A stretch of DNA of 64,000 nucleotides from Paracyclopina nana (Eukaryota; Arthropoda; Copepoda; Cyclopoida; Cyclopettidae). The notes under the pieces are model-generated. The model was not told the DNA's origin, did no database searches, and was given only the letters and a program-made list of their open reading frames with translations. Numbering within the stretch: the stretch's first letter is position 1; each line of letters begins with the position of its first letter. Made by a program: the position numbers and the translations under genes. Shown here piece by piece: positions 10,988 through 22,083 of this stretch. The stretch spans positions 1,944,501 to 2,008,500 of the forward strand of contig JAGUCH010000007.1 of assembly GCA_019096065.1 (NCBI GenBank). Reading direction: 5' to 3'.

Positions 10988-11776
10988 GCAGCTGTTCCTG
11001 AAATTGAAGCTGAGCCGATTAGTAATAATAATGCAAAGTATTCTCAAGTCACTCCTAAGCCACCTCCAAGGGGCCAAAAAATTGCCATTAGAAGAGATTC
11101 CAGTCCGGTCACTTTCCCACTCAGTAGTAGCTCTCATGGAAAGCATGACAGCCCGCTGATGCAAAAGCTCAAGCACGGGAGGAAATCAGCCAGCATGAGC
11201 AGCATTTCCAAACATCCTGGAGCCAATTCATCATCTGTCAGTGCTCATGATTTGGTGGCTTCCTGCGAGCAATATCTAGATGACAACAATGTCCACTCTG
11301 CAGCAGTTGTCATCACTGAACTCCCTCAAAATGAGTCAAGTACTCTGATCAATCCATTTGCAGATGTCAACATGTTCAGCCCTGCTGAGGAAGCTGATGA
11401 CAACCTGGCGAGTGCGTACAGAAAGCTGTCATCGGTGTCAGACATTCGAGATAGCATACGCATGACTCACGAGGATGTGTCATCATCCAATATGACAGTG
11501 CCAAGAGGTTTCAGGCTAGTGGCCAATAACTCCTCCAGATCGAAATCAAGCGAGCCAGAAATGCTGAAGTTCCGCAGAATGGATGGAACTGAGTCCGTGT
11601 CCTCCTTTGTGATGACCAATCATCCAGGAGACCATTTGAATGTTTCCGGAGAGGAGTGGAGTGGGAGTGACATCAGCTCCAATGACATTAATGACACCTT
11701 GGCCTCCTCCTTGAGGAAAAAAGGCTTTGTGAAAAAATGCGTCACGCGCGTCAAAAGCTTGGTTGGGAACAAGTGA
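10982..11776 (+). CDS. In-frame C-terminal extension of Sarm (readthrough candidate)
   Basis: The frame of the Sarm second exon continues from the codon after TGA 10979-10981 to a second TGA at 11774-11776, 264 codons with no interruption. Composition is protein-like: Ser/Asn/Asp-rich, with acidic patches and a basic amphipathic end (KKGFVKKCVTRVKSLVGNK). The first ATG lies 59 codons in, at 11159, and no separate promoter or acceptor is obvious. AATAAA at 11901-11906 follows the second stop by 125 nt, so the transcript most likely spans both. Explanations are stop readthrough, an alternative splice to the AG at 10991 that skips the TGA, or a sequence error. A 24-nt GTGAGA...GCAG segment across the stop would keep frame but is too short for a normal intron. 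Confidence 0.65.
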   Translation, partial: QLAAVPEIEAEPISNNNAKYSQVTPKPPPRGQKIAIRRDSSPVTFPLSSSSHGKHDSPLMQKLKHGRKSASMSSISKHPGANSSSVSAHDLVASCEQYLDDNNVHSAAVVITELPQNESSTLINPFADVNMFSPAEEADDNLASAYRKLSSVSDIRDSIRMTHEDVSSSNMTVPRGFRLVANNSSRSKSSEPEMLKFRRMDGTESVSSFVMTNHPGDHLNVSGEEWSGSDISSNDINDTLASSLRKKGFVKKCVTRVKSLVGNK

Positions 11777-13925
11777 TGACTTTTCTTAATAATGCCACAA
11801 TCTCAAAGCGCTGTGAAGAAGATGTTCAGCTTCAGTTTCAAGAACAGCTAGCAAAAATGCTGCACCCATTCACTGCTACATGTAATGTAATTCATGCTAA
11901 AATAAATGATCATGATCATTGCAGAAATCTCAGCTCAGGATTTTTTTAATGCGTCCCATTTTGCAAAAGATTTGTGGCCTTGACTTTATTTGTCTCTCTT
12001 TTGCACTCTGTAGACATTAGTAATATAGCAGTTGGTCAATCCTGAAACGCCCACGTTTTTGCCACAGCGCCTTTATTATTATATGACAATGGCAAAAACA
12101 TGTGCAACAAAACGAGGCCAATATTTCCACAAGTGCTTAGGCTATTTTCAATATCCTTTTACTAATTCGTGATTTTCAATTTTATGCAAGATGAAGAAAA
12201 ATTGGGCGTTTCTCTTTCAATCTCTCAGCACATGCACACACAACCCACGGCTTTTGAAAATCACTACTACCACGTTTATACACGAGAAAATACTATTAAG
12301 CCCAGCTCTGAGTGCAGCAGCAGCAGAACTCATTCACATATTTAAGGTGGTGGCAGCCATAGCAACTTCTTTGCCAAAATGAATTTCAGCTCCAAAAACA
12401 GACTATGATTACCACTCAGAAGTGTCAAGATGAAATGGCCAGCACATTATTGCCAGAGTTGCTGCTCTTATTTTTTATTAGGACCCTCATTGGCCAGTTG
12501 AGGGCGTTGTTGCACCAAATTGAACTCTATGTAATAAAAGCGCTAGGAGGTGTTGAAGTTTCTAGTTGGGATTATTATGTGTGTTTTCCACTCAATTCCG
12601 CAGAACGAATTAATTTTCTCGACAAACTGGTGCAATAACAACAATATGTCTTCACAGCATAGAAACATTGCAAGAGTATCTTATGTAGTGCTTGTTTACT
12701 AAAAGGTCATATGCGACGCGGTGCCATCTAGCGGCAGAAAAAGTAAACAAAACAAAGTAATTCACGCGCCAGCCTATTAAAGCAAGTCGTGACGGCAAAA
12801 CTAATCTCTCTTCTGTTTATTGAATGGATTTATGAACTGCATTCGCAAAAACGTGGGCAAATATCGTTTTTAATCCTATTAGTTATAGACGTAGGAGTGA
12901 ATTCATTCCAGTTCTCGATTTGTGAAACGGTGGATGTGCTCGTTAGTTTGACCTATAATGGGCAGTGGAATTTCCTGCACCACAATGCATTTATTTATTT
13001 GAGGCATTTCCTTTTTCCCAAATAACCTTTGATAGTTTACTTTACGCGAAAAGCAAACATTTTCTCCAGCTCATAAGTGTGAAGATGTCATGCATGTCCC
13101 TTCAGTGCAAAGTTATGAATTACTTGATAAATTAGGCTAATGAGATAGCTAAACACGATGAAAAGATGCTATCTTGAAATCTAATAATCTATGTACAAAT
13201 ATGGGCCTTAATAAGGAGAGCATTAACAATTTGGTTGCAAGATGGCGGAGACCGATTACAGCTAAACCATTGAGCTTGCCAAGTCTTTTCCTTAGCAACC
13301 ACGTGCCTTTTAAAAAGGGAGAATAAAAATAATTTCCTACCTTAAACGATGTCCGAGGTCCACTCTGCTTCACACATTTCAATCTGATTTTGGCACTTCA
13401 GGCACTAATTTCAGCTTTTGATTTCTCAACTGAAAATTCCCGACCAGATTGCAAATTCTGAGCAATTAGCGCAACGTAGCACCACACCAGAAATAAATTC
13501 ACTAATAGACGACCCGAACGAGTCAGACAATCACTTGGTAACTGAGACAGTGAGACTGAGTACGGTACTCACTAAGCTACTCACAATCAGCATTTGTCTG
13601 ATTGTCTCAGTTTGCTGACTTTGCTCGGTTAGTCGGTTTGCTGATTTTCAAGAACTGACTTGATTTCTTGATTCTGTCCGTTTTATATTTCTCGTTATAT
13701 AGGAAATTATCGGCATGCTTGGTTCCTTAATTCCTTTTAGTGAATTTCTTGGTTGAGATATTTAGAACTATATTTAACTTAAAATGTTTTTGTTGAGAGA
13801 TATTTTCTGATATTGAATACTTCTTAGTGTTTCCACGAGGTTTCGTGAATAAATGCTGCGAAAATCCGATTTGTTGACAAATGTTGATATTTGATAATTG
13901 AAAACTGAAAAGTTCGTCAAAAGAC
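11777..13925. other. Sarm 3' UTR, spacer and SMG8 promoter region
   Basis: The polyadenylation hexamer AATAAA is at 11901-11906. No gene is supported between about 11950 and 13925. A CCATCTAGCGGC motif (CTCF-like) lies at 12724-12735. Just upstream of SMG8, 13520-13625 contains a palindrome-rich patch (GAGTACGGTACTC, and TCAGACAATCA against TGATTGTCTCA), possibly a promoter element or a MITE relic. Confidence 0.5.
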
Positions 13926-16900
13926 ATGAGTGAACCCGTCACCGAAGACGGCTCAAGTTCTCATTTGAGCCAAGAAGACAATCTTGTCTTCAAAGACGAG
14001 GAAGAGGATGATGACATCAAAGACGAACCTTTTGAAGAGCAAACCAACGATTCTCCGATGGTGGACGAGTCGATAGTTTCTGATGTCAGGTTGCAAATAT
14101 GCCCTGATAACAGAGGGTATTTTGACATCGGCGCAAGCATTGATTTTGAAGAGTCGCAAAGGTAAACTGGTTGAGCTGGCCTTTATTTTGAATTTATTAT
14201 ATCTTCTATTGCAATTTCAGATGCCTGGCTGATTACGTGGCAATTCATTCAAACGTGACTGTAATTGGACTTTTTGGAAAAGAAAAAAGCCTTGATTCTA
14301 ACAAAGCTGTGGAAATATTTGACCATGTGGCGCAACGTGATATATTCAGTGTTATGCACGCTGATTCGAATGAAGTAAGTTTTCATTTTGGAATCAGAGT
14401 CCAGTTCTGCTGAATGTTTCCGTTTTAAGGTCAAAATTGAGGGATTTCATGATGCTCTGAACAATCGCATTTACTTGAACTTGCGATCCCAATCCAGCAA
14501 AGACTTGAAATTTGTGCAGCTCCTTCTGCTCATGTTTCACGTGTGTCACATTGTCATTTGCTATCATCCATCTCACATACTAGACCAAACTTATATTCGC
14601 CTGTTTCAATACATTGATGCAGCTAGAGCGAAGCTATTTACACCTCTGGGTAAGAAACTGAAAAGTCTCAAGGAAGTGCCAAAATGGTGGAGCTCCTATG
14701 CCAGACCTTGCACTCCTCGCCTCATTTTCTACTTCGCAACCTGTCCTCTGGATTTGAGAGGCGAAAAAGGTCTAAGTGAAATCATCAAGAAAAGTGGGAA
14801 AATGTCAAAGCATCCACCTCTGCGAAGACTTGAGTTCTCTCTAGAAGATCAAATTCATCGTATTTTCAAAAGAGCGAAAATCACTCAAGCTGCGTATGTG
14901 AAATCTTGGATGTGTTTAGAGTATGCGTAATTGCATCTCCATTCCAGGTCCAACTTGTTCAATCTTCCTGCCAAAGACAACTATGTCTATGTCAACAATG
15001 GAAATAACAACATTGGGGAGACAGTTCATGATGCACTTGCCCACTTTTTCAACGTCGTGGAAATGAGTAAGAAAACATCAGTTTTTGCTTTTTAGAGCAA
15101 TCAATTAATGATAATAATTTTCAGATCGATCATATGGGTTGGAAGACAAGTATGGCGGAAATCCAGAGTTCGTGCCCAACTTCTACCAAATGACGGTGAA
15201 GGATGCACATGAATATAATGGGCAGAGAAGTTTCGGATCTTTTTTGGCGAACCATTTCGACACCATGACGCAAAGAGGACCAGACAATGTGGATGGATCA
15301 AAGTACACCTCCGAGGTAAGATCTTTTCAACGTTTTCATCATCTCCTGAAATATGGAGTTGTCCATCTTGTCGTACGGAATTTCTCCATTTTCATTGAAG
15401 TCATCAATGACATCGAGCAGCTTAGTTTTTTGTATCCAACCAAGGTAATTGGATACATTGACGTAAATGGATCCTTTGCTGGTACCACATTGTTTGAGCC
15501 CCCATGACACCAGACCAACGAGCTTAAACCGTTTGGTTCTTGGGTCTTGAAAAGCCAAAGGTCCACCAGAATCTCCTTGACAAGCATCAGGTGTGAAGTT
15601 TTCAGCGTCATCAAATGTGCTGCCATCTCCAGCACAAAAATGGCCCACGAACTCTTCTCTCTCGTGTCCTTGACAATCAGACATGGGCAACTTGTGTATG
15701 TCCTCTGTCATTTGAAGAAAAGTTGGTTTTTCCCAAGTCATTGTTTGCCTATTCAAATGTAGTCCAAATCCAGAGAGGGTGAGCTTGTCAGCCTCTCTGA
15801 TAGATCTTATCACTCTTGAATCAGGCAAGCAAATGGGATTCACAAATATGGTAATTCTTATCCTCGATTTGAGAGTGATGAGGGCAATGTCATTTTGTAG
15901 ATGTGAATCGTAGACAAAGTCCGGGTGAATGTAGATTCTTTTGATTTTATACTCATCCCCATTTATGTCATGCGGTTGGGAAGTGTAGCCCAATTTCACA
16001 GTGATCTCATTTGCCGTCAAGTTTCTTCCCAGAGATGAGTTTTCAGTCTGCAAATAGGCAATCATGTCATGACATTTCTTCAAGCATTCATACTTACTTG
16101 TAAGCAATGCGCGGCTGTCAGAATATGGTATGGACTAATTATGGTTCCTCCACAAAATCCACCCAATTTTTCCGGACCATTTCTGCCCACGGTTTCTGAA
16201 TCTGACCAAAGCAAAGCTTGCCATGGGATTTGCCCTGGATAAATCTGCTCATGTCCCATGGAGACTTTTGGAGCATAATAAATGGGTGATCTCCGTGGCC
16301 TTAGCATGTTTTTGTCGAGTTGAGCTCCGCAGTCACCATGTGACATAATAAAGAAAGGATTTCTAAGAACAAGTTGTTTTTGGGCCAAGACTTTGGAGTC
16401 TCTGACGGCTTTGCATGTGTACGTCTTGAACGGATCGTCTGAAAAGTTCAGGGCAACAGTCAATGTGGCAATCTCTTGATTTGGCATTTGTGTTGGCTCA
16501 AGCACAGCATTTTGTATCTTGATGCCATCCTTAAGTATCTCAGGGTTTGCATTGCGTGAGTGAACTTTACAAATCACCTCGACTTTGATTGCTTGATAGT
16601 CATCCACGACATTCTGTGCTAAGTCCACGTCAGCTTTGTAGTCTCCTTGGATCCAATTTTCAATCCAAGGCTCAGCTCTTCCCTTTTCATGAAAAAGAGC
16701 TCTTCCAATCCAAGTTTCATTAAAGTAGCCACTTCTGACATCTCCATTAGAATATGTCATGCCTTATAAAAAATAACGCTAAATTTGCATTAGTATAGAA
16801 TCGAATTGACTTACTTAGATTTCCACATGGCCTACCATTGATGAAATCACCTTCTAAGACCGTTTTATTTTTGTATGACAGTCTTCCATGTCCATGTAGC

Positions 16901-18925
16901 ATTGAATGCTTGAATCTCCCCGTGTAATTGCGACCATCCTAAGTTGGATTTTTCATCACTTTCACAAGAATTTATTGCGAGTTGTTACCTCAAAATATCT
17001 GGTTCCCTCGCTGAGCTCTCCATGCTCCCAAATCCCATCAAAGCTGATCGTTCTCTCTTCATTGGTATACGTTCCTTTCCCATGAGGAACTATGGTCCCT
17101 TGGGTCTCATCAAAGTAATTTTCTCCCCAATATTCCCCATGTGCATATTTGAATATGGGCCCGAAATTAAATTCTGAGCTTACAAAAGATATTACGAAAG
17201 AAAAGAAAAAGACTGTTTGCAGACGCATTCCTATGCTTTCACTGAGAGACGAGAATTCAACTTGTCTTTGTTTGTTTTGGCATTTACATCTCGTTGACTT
17301 TTTCTCATTCATTACAGCTCATGCTTTGGTATGTTCAATTTCAGCTCCCCACTACAGAAACTTGGTATGCAGCCATGAATGCTGCTTTTCAGCTGATTGT
17401 CAGTGACGAATTCAACAATGAGCAACTTGCATTAACCATGGTGAACTACATCGATTTGGATGCTCGTTTCTCTGAGATGAGATGTGCAAAGGCTCTACCA
17501 CTTGCTTTTGCAGCATACAAAGAAGGCTTGCAGACTCATTACCTAGCTGAAGTTCATGAAGCAAAGGTACATAAAAAAAACCAGTTTTTCTGAGTTAATT
17601 TTTCATTTTGATTTGCTTTTAGCTCCTCCAAGCAATGTCAGTATTCTCTGTGCAAGCTCGCGGTGAGGCCAGCAAGAAATATGCGGAAATGCTACTTGAG
17701 CAGTGCACAAATTATTGGATATCTAATCGTCAAATGTGCGAAGAGTTGAGCCTCACAGGGAATCATTGTGTCAACAGAAGGCACCAAATTTCAGCCTCTA
17801 GTTCGTCAGAAGATAAAGCTTCTTTGCCCACTATGCCTCACAGATCTTCTGTCACATTTGTGTCTGCTTGCAATTGTGGTAAAAAACAGGGGACAAGGGA
17901 AGATCCCTTCAATCTGGCAGATGCCAATTTCACCTTCTACAATGACTTGGAGGATGAGTGTTGTCGAGACCTTGAACGAACTCCAGTTCCAATTAATGTG
18001 AATCTCAACGAGAACACTGAAGAGGAGGGCAAATTGCAGAGCCTTGCGAATCTGGTGCAGAAGTCTGAAGGTGTAGCTTACATGCTGACGCGTGACTGTA
18101 ATCCTGCCACTACATTGCCAACTTTTCCTTCGTGGGCACTGACACATCTTGGAGCATCCACTATTTACTCCCATTCCTCTGGAGTGAATCAACCAGGTCT
18201 TTTGCCTGGTACAAGGAACCTCCATGCATGGGATGTGCCATTGAAGAAGGTCAATTTCAAAGCTCTTCAAGTCAAGTATCCAAGCTTGGCTGAAAATGTC
18301 ATGAAGAGAGCAAGCTTCAATCCCCAGAGGAAAGGGCTTGAAATGGGCATCACTGCGAAGCTCTTTCTTGGAATGGAGTACGAGTGTCCAAGGGGCCATA
18401 GGTTCATTGCAGGCACATTGGACAAAGCAGTGAAAACGAGCAAGGATACTGGATCAGGCTCTAAGTTTGTCAATAATGACGTGCCTCTCTACTTAGGCTG
18501 TCCTTGTCGCGGAGGTATTTTTGTATTAAGAATAATGCTGTTCGTGTCATAAAAATCATTTTTCAGGTACTTCTCGACCGCTGGTTGCTCAGCTTATGAG
18601 AATTCATGTTGTGACTCCTAAAGCGCCAGTGAGAGTGCTTTTTCATCCTGTTGTAGTCCCATGCCCAAATGGGCCAGAATTTCATCCAGGATGGAAAGAA
18701 AGCCCCTCAATGCCAGTTCACTCATATTGGATTCTTAGGCTACCCTTCATTTATTGTGGTACTTCTTTCATATTCTAGTATTTCACACAGAAATATTTTT
18801 TAATATCTTTTTTCATAGGCAAGGAGGGCTCTCATTTGCCTCCTTCTGAAGTTCCAGATTTGAGCTATGCTAAGCTTGTCAAGGGGTGCATTCAAGTGGT
18901 TGAAGAAGAGATGACATTAGAGTGA
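13926..18925 (+). CDS. SMG8: Nonsense-mediated decay factor SMG8
   Basis: SMG8 is part of the SMG1-SMG8-SMG9 kinase complex that regulates UPF1 phosphorylation in nonsense-mediated mRNA decay. Nine exons keep frame throughout: 13926-14161, 14221-14374, 14430-14893, 14948-15066, 15125-15315, 17318-17566, 17623-18514, 18567-18758 and 18819-18925, for 867 residues. Diagnostic stretches are [41 protein letters not shown] and the Cys/His-rich C-terminal part around YECPRGHRF and LGCPCRGG. The N-terminus is acidic. Intron 15316-17317 (2.0 kb) is far longer than the other introns (54-61 nt) because it hosts a complete minus-strand protease gene. The last nine coding bases overlap the end of the convergent phosphatase gene. 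Confidence 0.93.
15298..17228 (-). CDS. Secreted MORN-repeat trypsin-like serine protease, nested in SMG8 intron
   Basis: Four exons, 17228-16989, 16938-16815, 16762-16098 and 16047-15298, join in phase to 592 residues. A signal peptide ([18 protein letters not shown]) opens the protein. Residues about 30-140 look like MORN-type repeats ([58 protein letters not shown]). A linker of about 130 residues with two cysteines follows, then an S1 trypsin domain with all three catalytic signatures: TAAHC, NDIALI and GDSGGP. An alternative upstream ATG at 17312 would hide the signal peptide. It is probably an extracellular modular protease with a clip-like cascade or digestive role; the substrate is unknown. 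It lies entirely within one SMG8 intron, and its last 18 coding bases are antisense to an SMG8 exon. Confidence 0.85.
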
Positions 18926-19633
18926 GGACAACTTCTTTTCAACCTCCGCCATGATTTCATTTGAATCAGTCCAATAATGAATTGAGGCTGCCACTTTGAT
19001 GCCTCTGCTTTTCTCCATCTTGGGAATGGTCCTCTCTAAAGCGTATCCTTTGCGTACAAAGGCCATATCATTGGGGCCTAATTTACTGATTGGACAAAAG
19101 TCATTTGATCCATCTCCAGCATAAATGACAAAATCATAGGCCTTGCCTGCCATGTAATCCAGCATGACTTTGCCCTTGCATAAATTGCGCTCGCTTAAAT
19201 CACAATCGGTTTGATTAGTGAAAGGTGTCACGACTAATTGACCTTTCTCATTGAATTCAGCTGGGTTGGTAAACACTTCTGAAATTGCTTCATTAATGCA
19301 AGCATTGAGTAGAGATTCGTTGATGTACACCGAGTTTGCATCCGAGATGATGATAATGTCAGCACCGTGTTTTCCCTTCAAAGTTTTGATCATGTCAATA
19401 GCACCTTTGACATAAGGCTCATCCTTGATAAAACTGACAATGTCATCTTGCCCGACACCACTGTCATGCAAAAATTCGAGGCATTTGTTGACGAATGCTG
19501 TCCATCCTTGCTCTTTGGCCACAATCTGTAGCTCATCGGGAACTTTGCCATCTGGTCCAAGCTTCTGGATCACGACATCACTGTTATGCTCAAGTAAAGT
19601 CTGGTCGAAGTCAAACACAGCCAAAATTGTCAT
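18917..19633 (-). CDS. PHOSPHO1/PHOSPHO2-type HAD phosphatase
   Basis: Family members hydrolyse phosphoethanolamine and phosphocholine (PHOSPHO1) or pyridoxal 5'-phosphate (PHOSPHO2) in the cytosol. This single-exon gene encodes 238 residues. The HAD nucleophile motif DFDQTL is near residue 8, the motif II region IIISDANSVYI is central, and the motif III/IV region YAGDGSNDFCP is near the C-terminus. The start is taken at 19633 because MTILAVFDFDQT fits the family N-terminus; an in-frame ATG 27 codons upstream (19714) adds a basic segment not expected in the family. The gene converges on SMG8, and the two coding regions overlap by nine bases at their stop codons. The substrate cannot be decided between PHOSPHO1 and PHOSPHO2 types. 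Confidence 0.9.
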   Translation of the reverse strand: MTILAVFDFDQTLLEHNSDVVIQKLGPDGKVPDELQIVAKEQGWTAFVNKCLEFLHDSGVGQDDIVSFIKDEPYVKGAIDMIKTLKGKHGADIIIISDANSVYINESLLNACINEAISEVFTNPAEFNEKGQLVVTPFTNQTDCDLSERNLCKGKVMLDYMAGKAYDFVIYAGDGSNDFCPISKLGPNDMAFVRKGYALERTIPKMEKSRGIKVAASIHYWTDSNEIMAEVEKKLSSL

Positions 19634-20571
19634 CTTATTTGTTATTATTTTTCGATTTTTCGTAGTATTAGGATACTTCAGAACTCTTTTGGTTTTTCTT
19701 TTTTTTACACTCAATGCTCTTCTGTAGTGAAGTGTTAGTGACAGCCCTAAATGAACATAGCCGGGATTTGCCCATATATGGTCATGAACGTGAAAATTTG
19801 CGGGTCGGAATAATTCTCACTTGCCTACTTCAAACATAACTTTTTATAAAATAAAGCTAGTGTAAGTATGTTAGCTTAGTAGTTAGAGTGTAGGCGGTTC
19901 CTCCCGTTAACAAATCGCTCAGCATCTGCCGGTCTTAAAATCAATTAAGTCAGTCGAGTCAATTTTTTTTAGGCAAACCTACAATCAATTTCTAATCGAA
20001 TAATTAGGTTTCAAAGCCTCTTTACAGCAAAAAGTCATATACATTCAAAAACAATTTCCGAAATCGTTTTCAATTAAAATCACGAGAGAAAAAATCACAA
20101 ATTGTCAAAAATGTTACGTTACTTAAGTTAGATTGACTTGGCTTTCGATACATTGAAACCCATCCCTTCAAATAGTGATCGTCATTCGAATTTATTCAGA
20201 GGACTGCTCTCGTTCTTTGGTGTGAATCTACTTTGCTCGGTCATTTTAGCTTTAAGCTTGTTCAAATCAACAGCACGAAAGTGCCAAACAGATAGCAGGT
20301 ACAATTTTTGTTGCTTTTTTCGGGAAAGTCGCCTCCATTTGGGCGGTCCTTTTTGTTGATGACTCAACTTTGATAAGCCTTTTCAAGTTTTTTGTCAGTT
20401 GCATCCATTAGTCAGAATTTTCCACATTTGGAGAAACATCACGTGCTTTTCTGCCAGCTAACCAAACTGGGAGCGGTTTTTCCCACGCTTGAAAAAGTTA
20501 CCGGTAAATTATCGTCGTTTGCAGTTACTTTCCATCATCAACCGAGTCGACGACGCACAAACAACTTCGCC
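19634..20571. other. Spacer between phosphatase and cofilin
   Basis: No coding region is supported here. A short stretch at 19872-19890 (TAGCTTAGTAGTTAGAGTG) resembles a tRNA or tRNA-SINE A box, but no good B box or cloverleaf follows. The right 150 bases are probably cofilin 5' UTR and promoter. Confidence 0.45.
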
Positions 20572-21141
20572 ATGGCTATGTCCGGTGTTGAGCTTGACCC
20601 CGAGTGCAAATTAGTGTACGACGAAGTCCAAAGCAAGAAGAAGCACCGATATGTCACCTTTATGATTGACGACGGCAAAATCAAAGTGGACAAGGTAGTA
20701 CTTTTGCATAATGGAATTTCTGACTTCAATTTACGTTTTCGCAGATTGGAGAGCGTGACAATACCTATGACCAATTCCTGGTTGATCTTTGCGTCAAGGA
20801 CGGCGAAGCTGATGACTGTAGATACGCAATTTACGATTACGAGTACGTTGTGAAGTCTCAGGGCACTGAACCTTCTCACAGGTAAACTGCTCTCGTTATC
20901 TACTTTTTCGATCCAATTCCGTTAACTGTTCCTCTCTGTTTTTAAACGAAGGTCCAAGCTGTTTTTAGTTTGTTGGTGCCCCGATTCTGCTCGAATCAAG
21001 AAGAAAATGGTCTACTCTGCCTCCTTTGACAGCCTTAAAAAGGCCTTCACCGGAGTCCAAAAGGTTGTCCAGGCCAACAGCATGGACGAGGTTGAACAGA
21101 GCTACATTGAAGATATCATGAAGTCATCCGCCAGGACCTAA
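20572..21141 (+). CDS. tsr: Cofilin / actin-depolymerising factor
   Basis: Cofilin severs and depolymerises actin filaments in the cytoplasm. Exons 20572-20694, 20745-20881 and 20952-21141 (TAA) give 149 residues, the usual ADF length. The N-terminus MAMSGVELDPECK supplies the regulatory serine near position 4, which LIM kinase phosphorylates in the family. Typical ADF segments are present: ECKLVYDEVQSKKKHRYVTF, RYAIYDYEYV, and the actin-binding helix region WCPDSARIKKKMVYSASFD. The first of the two adjacent ATGs (20572, 20578) is chosen for its context (CGCCATGG). The 3' UTR probably extends a few hundred bases before the MITE at 21576. Confidence 0.95.
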
Positions 21142-21575
21142 ACCAATTAGCATCATGTCCTCCCTCGTTCTCTCTCAATGTTATCATGAAAACAAGCACA
21201 CACTGAATCATCGAAAAAAAGAACCCAAAAATCATTATTTTCCACACTTTTTCAAAGAAGAGTCAGGCGTTGTTCGATGTGATTATTACACGACCCCTTT
21301 GCTAGTCTCGCAAAACCAATAATTGATCTACTACCCTAATCGTATTTTTTTCGAGGCCCCATTATAAGTTCATCATTCCTCTCGTGCATTTCTGTGAAAA
21401 AGCTGCTGCTCTTACCCACGTTTATGATTTATATGATCGAAATACAACATTGAGTCCTGTCGAGGACCATTTTTAATATGGCAAACAAACGTTTCACTCG
21501 TCCTCTATCCAGAGGTTGTAAAAGGCCTTAATGCTACATTATTTAGTTAAGGCGTACTTAGAGCGAGCCCAAGTC

Positions 21576-21775
21576 TAGGCCGTTCTCATATTGCCGGAAA
21601 AAGCTAAGCTAAGGTAAAAATAGCTAAGCAAACGCACAACATTTTTGTGATTGTTGAGCGAAATAACTGGTTTGCGTTGCGTGACTTCGCTCAACTATAA
21701 AAAAAGTAGCTGCTTTGCTTGGAATATTGAGCGTATACTTAGCTTAGCTATTTCTGGCAATATGAGAACGGCCTA
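21576..21775. mobile_element. 200-bp MITE with TA flanks
   Basis: Terminal inverted repeats of about 38 bp flank the element. The left arm begins GGCCGTTCTCATATTGCCGG at 21578 and the right arm ends CTGGCAATATGAGAACGGCC at 21773, with AGCTAAGCTAAG continuing inside each arm. Both outer ends abut TA, the target site of Tc1/mariner-type elements. There is no coding capacity. Arms are nearly identical, which suggests fairly recent insertion. Confidence 0.8.
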
Positions 21776-22083
21776 GAACTTCAAAGGAATAGCCACGTGA
21801 CGACAATAACACGCGAAGTAGGTTCAAAAATCGATGGGAGCAGTAGCATGCGAAATACAAATTTAATAGATGTCATTAGTTTATTTTTTCCGATAATCCA
21901 AATGAGGAGAGAGGAAAATTGGCCGAAGCACGTGCACTATGTAATAGTGAGCCACTTTCATTAGCCGCATCAGCAACGACGGCCTCCAAACGACGACAAT
22001 TTCTTGTACAAAATGGTCCTTAGGTAGAGATGTAATCATAGTAAAATAGCGGTCGCGAGTGTGTGTGACTCCAATATGATAAT

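Noticed and set aside
10968..10991. A 24-nt GTGAGA...GCAG intron that would remove the Sarm TGA in frame
   Set aside because: Far below the shortest introns used by animal spliceosomes; kept only as an alternative to exclude by RNA-seq.
19872..19945. tRNA or tRNA-derived SINE
   Set aside because: An A-box-like word is present but no credible B box, anticodon stem or acceptor pairing was found.
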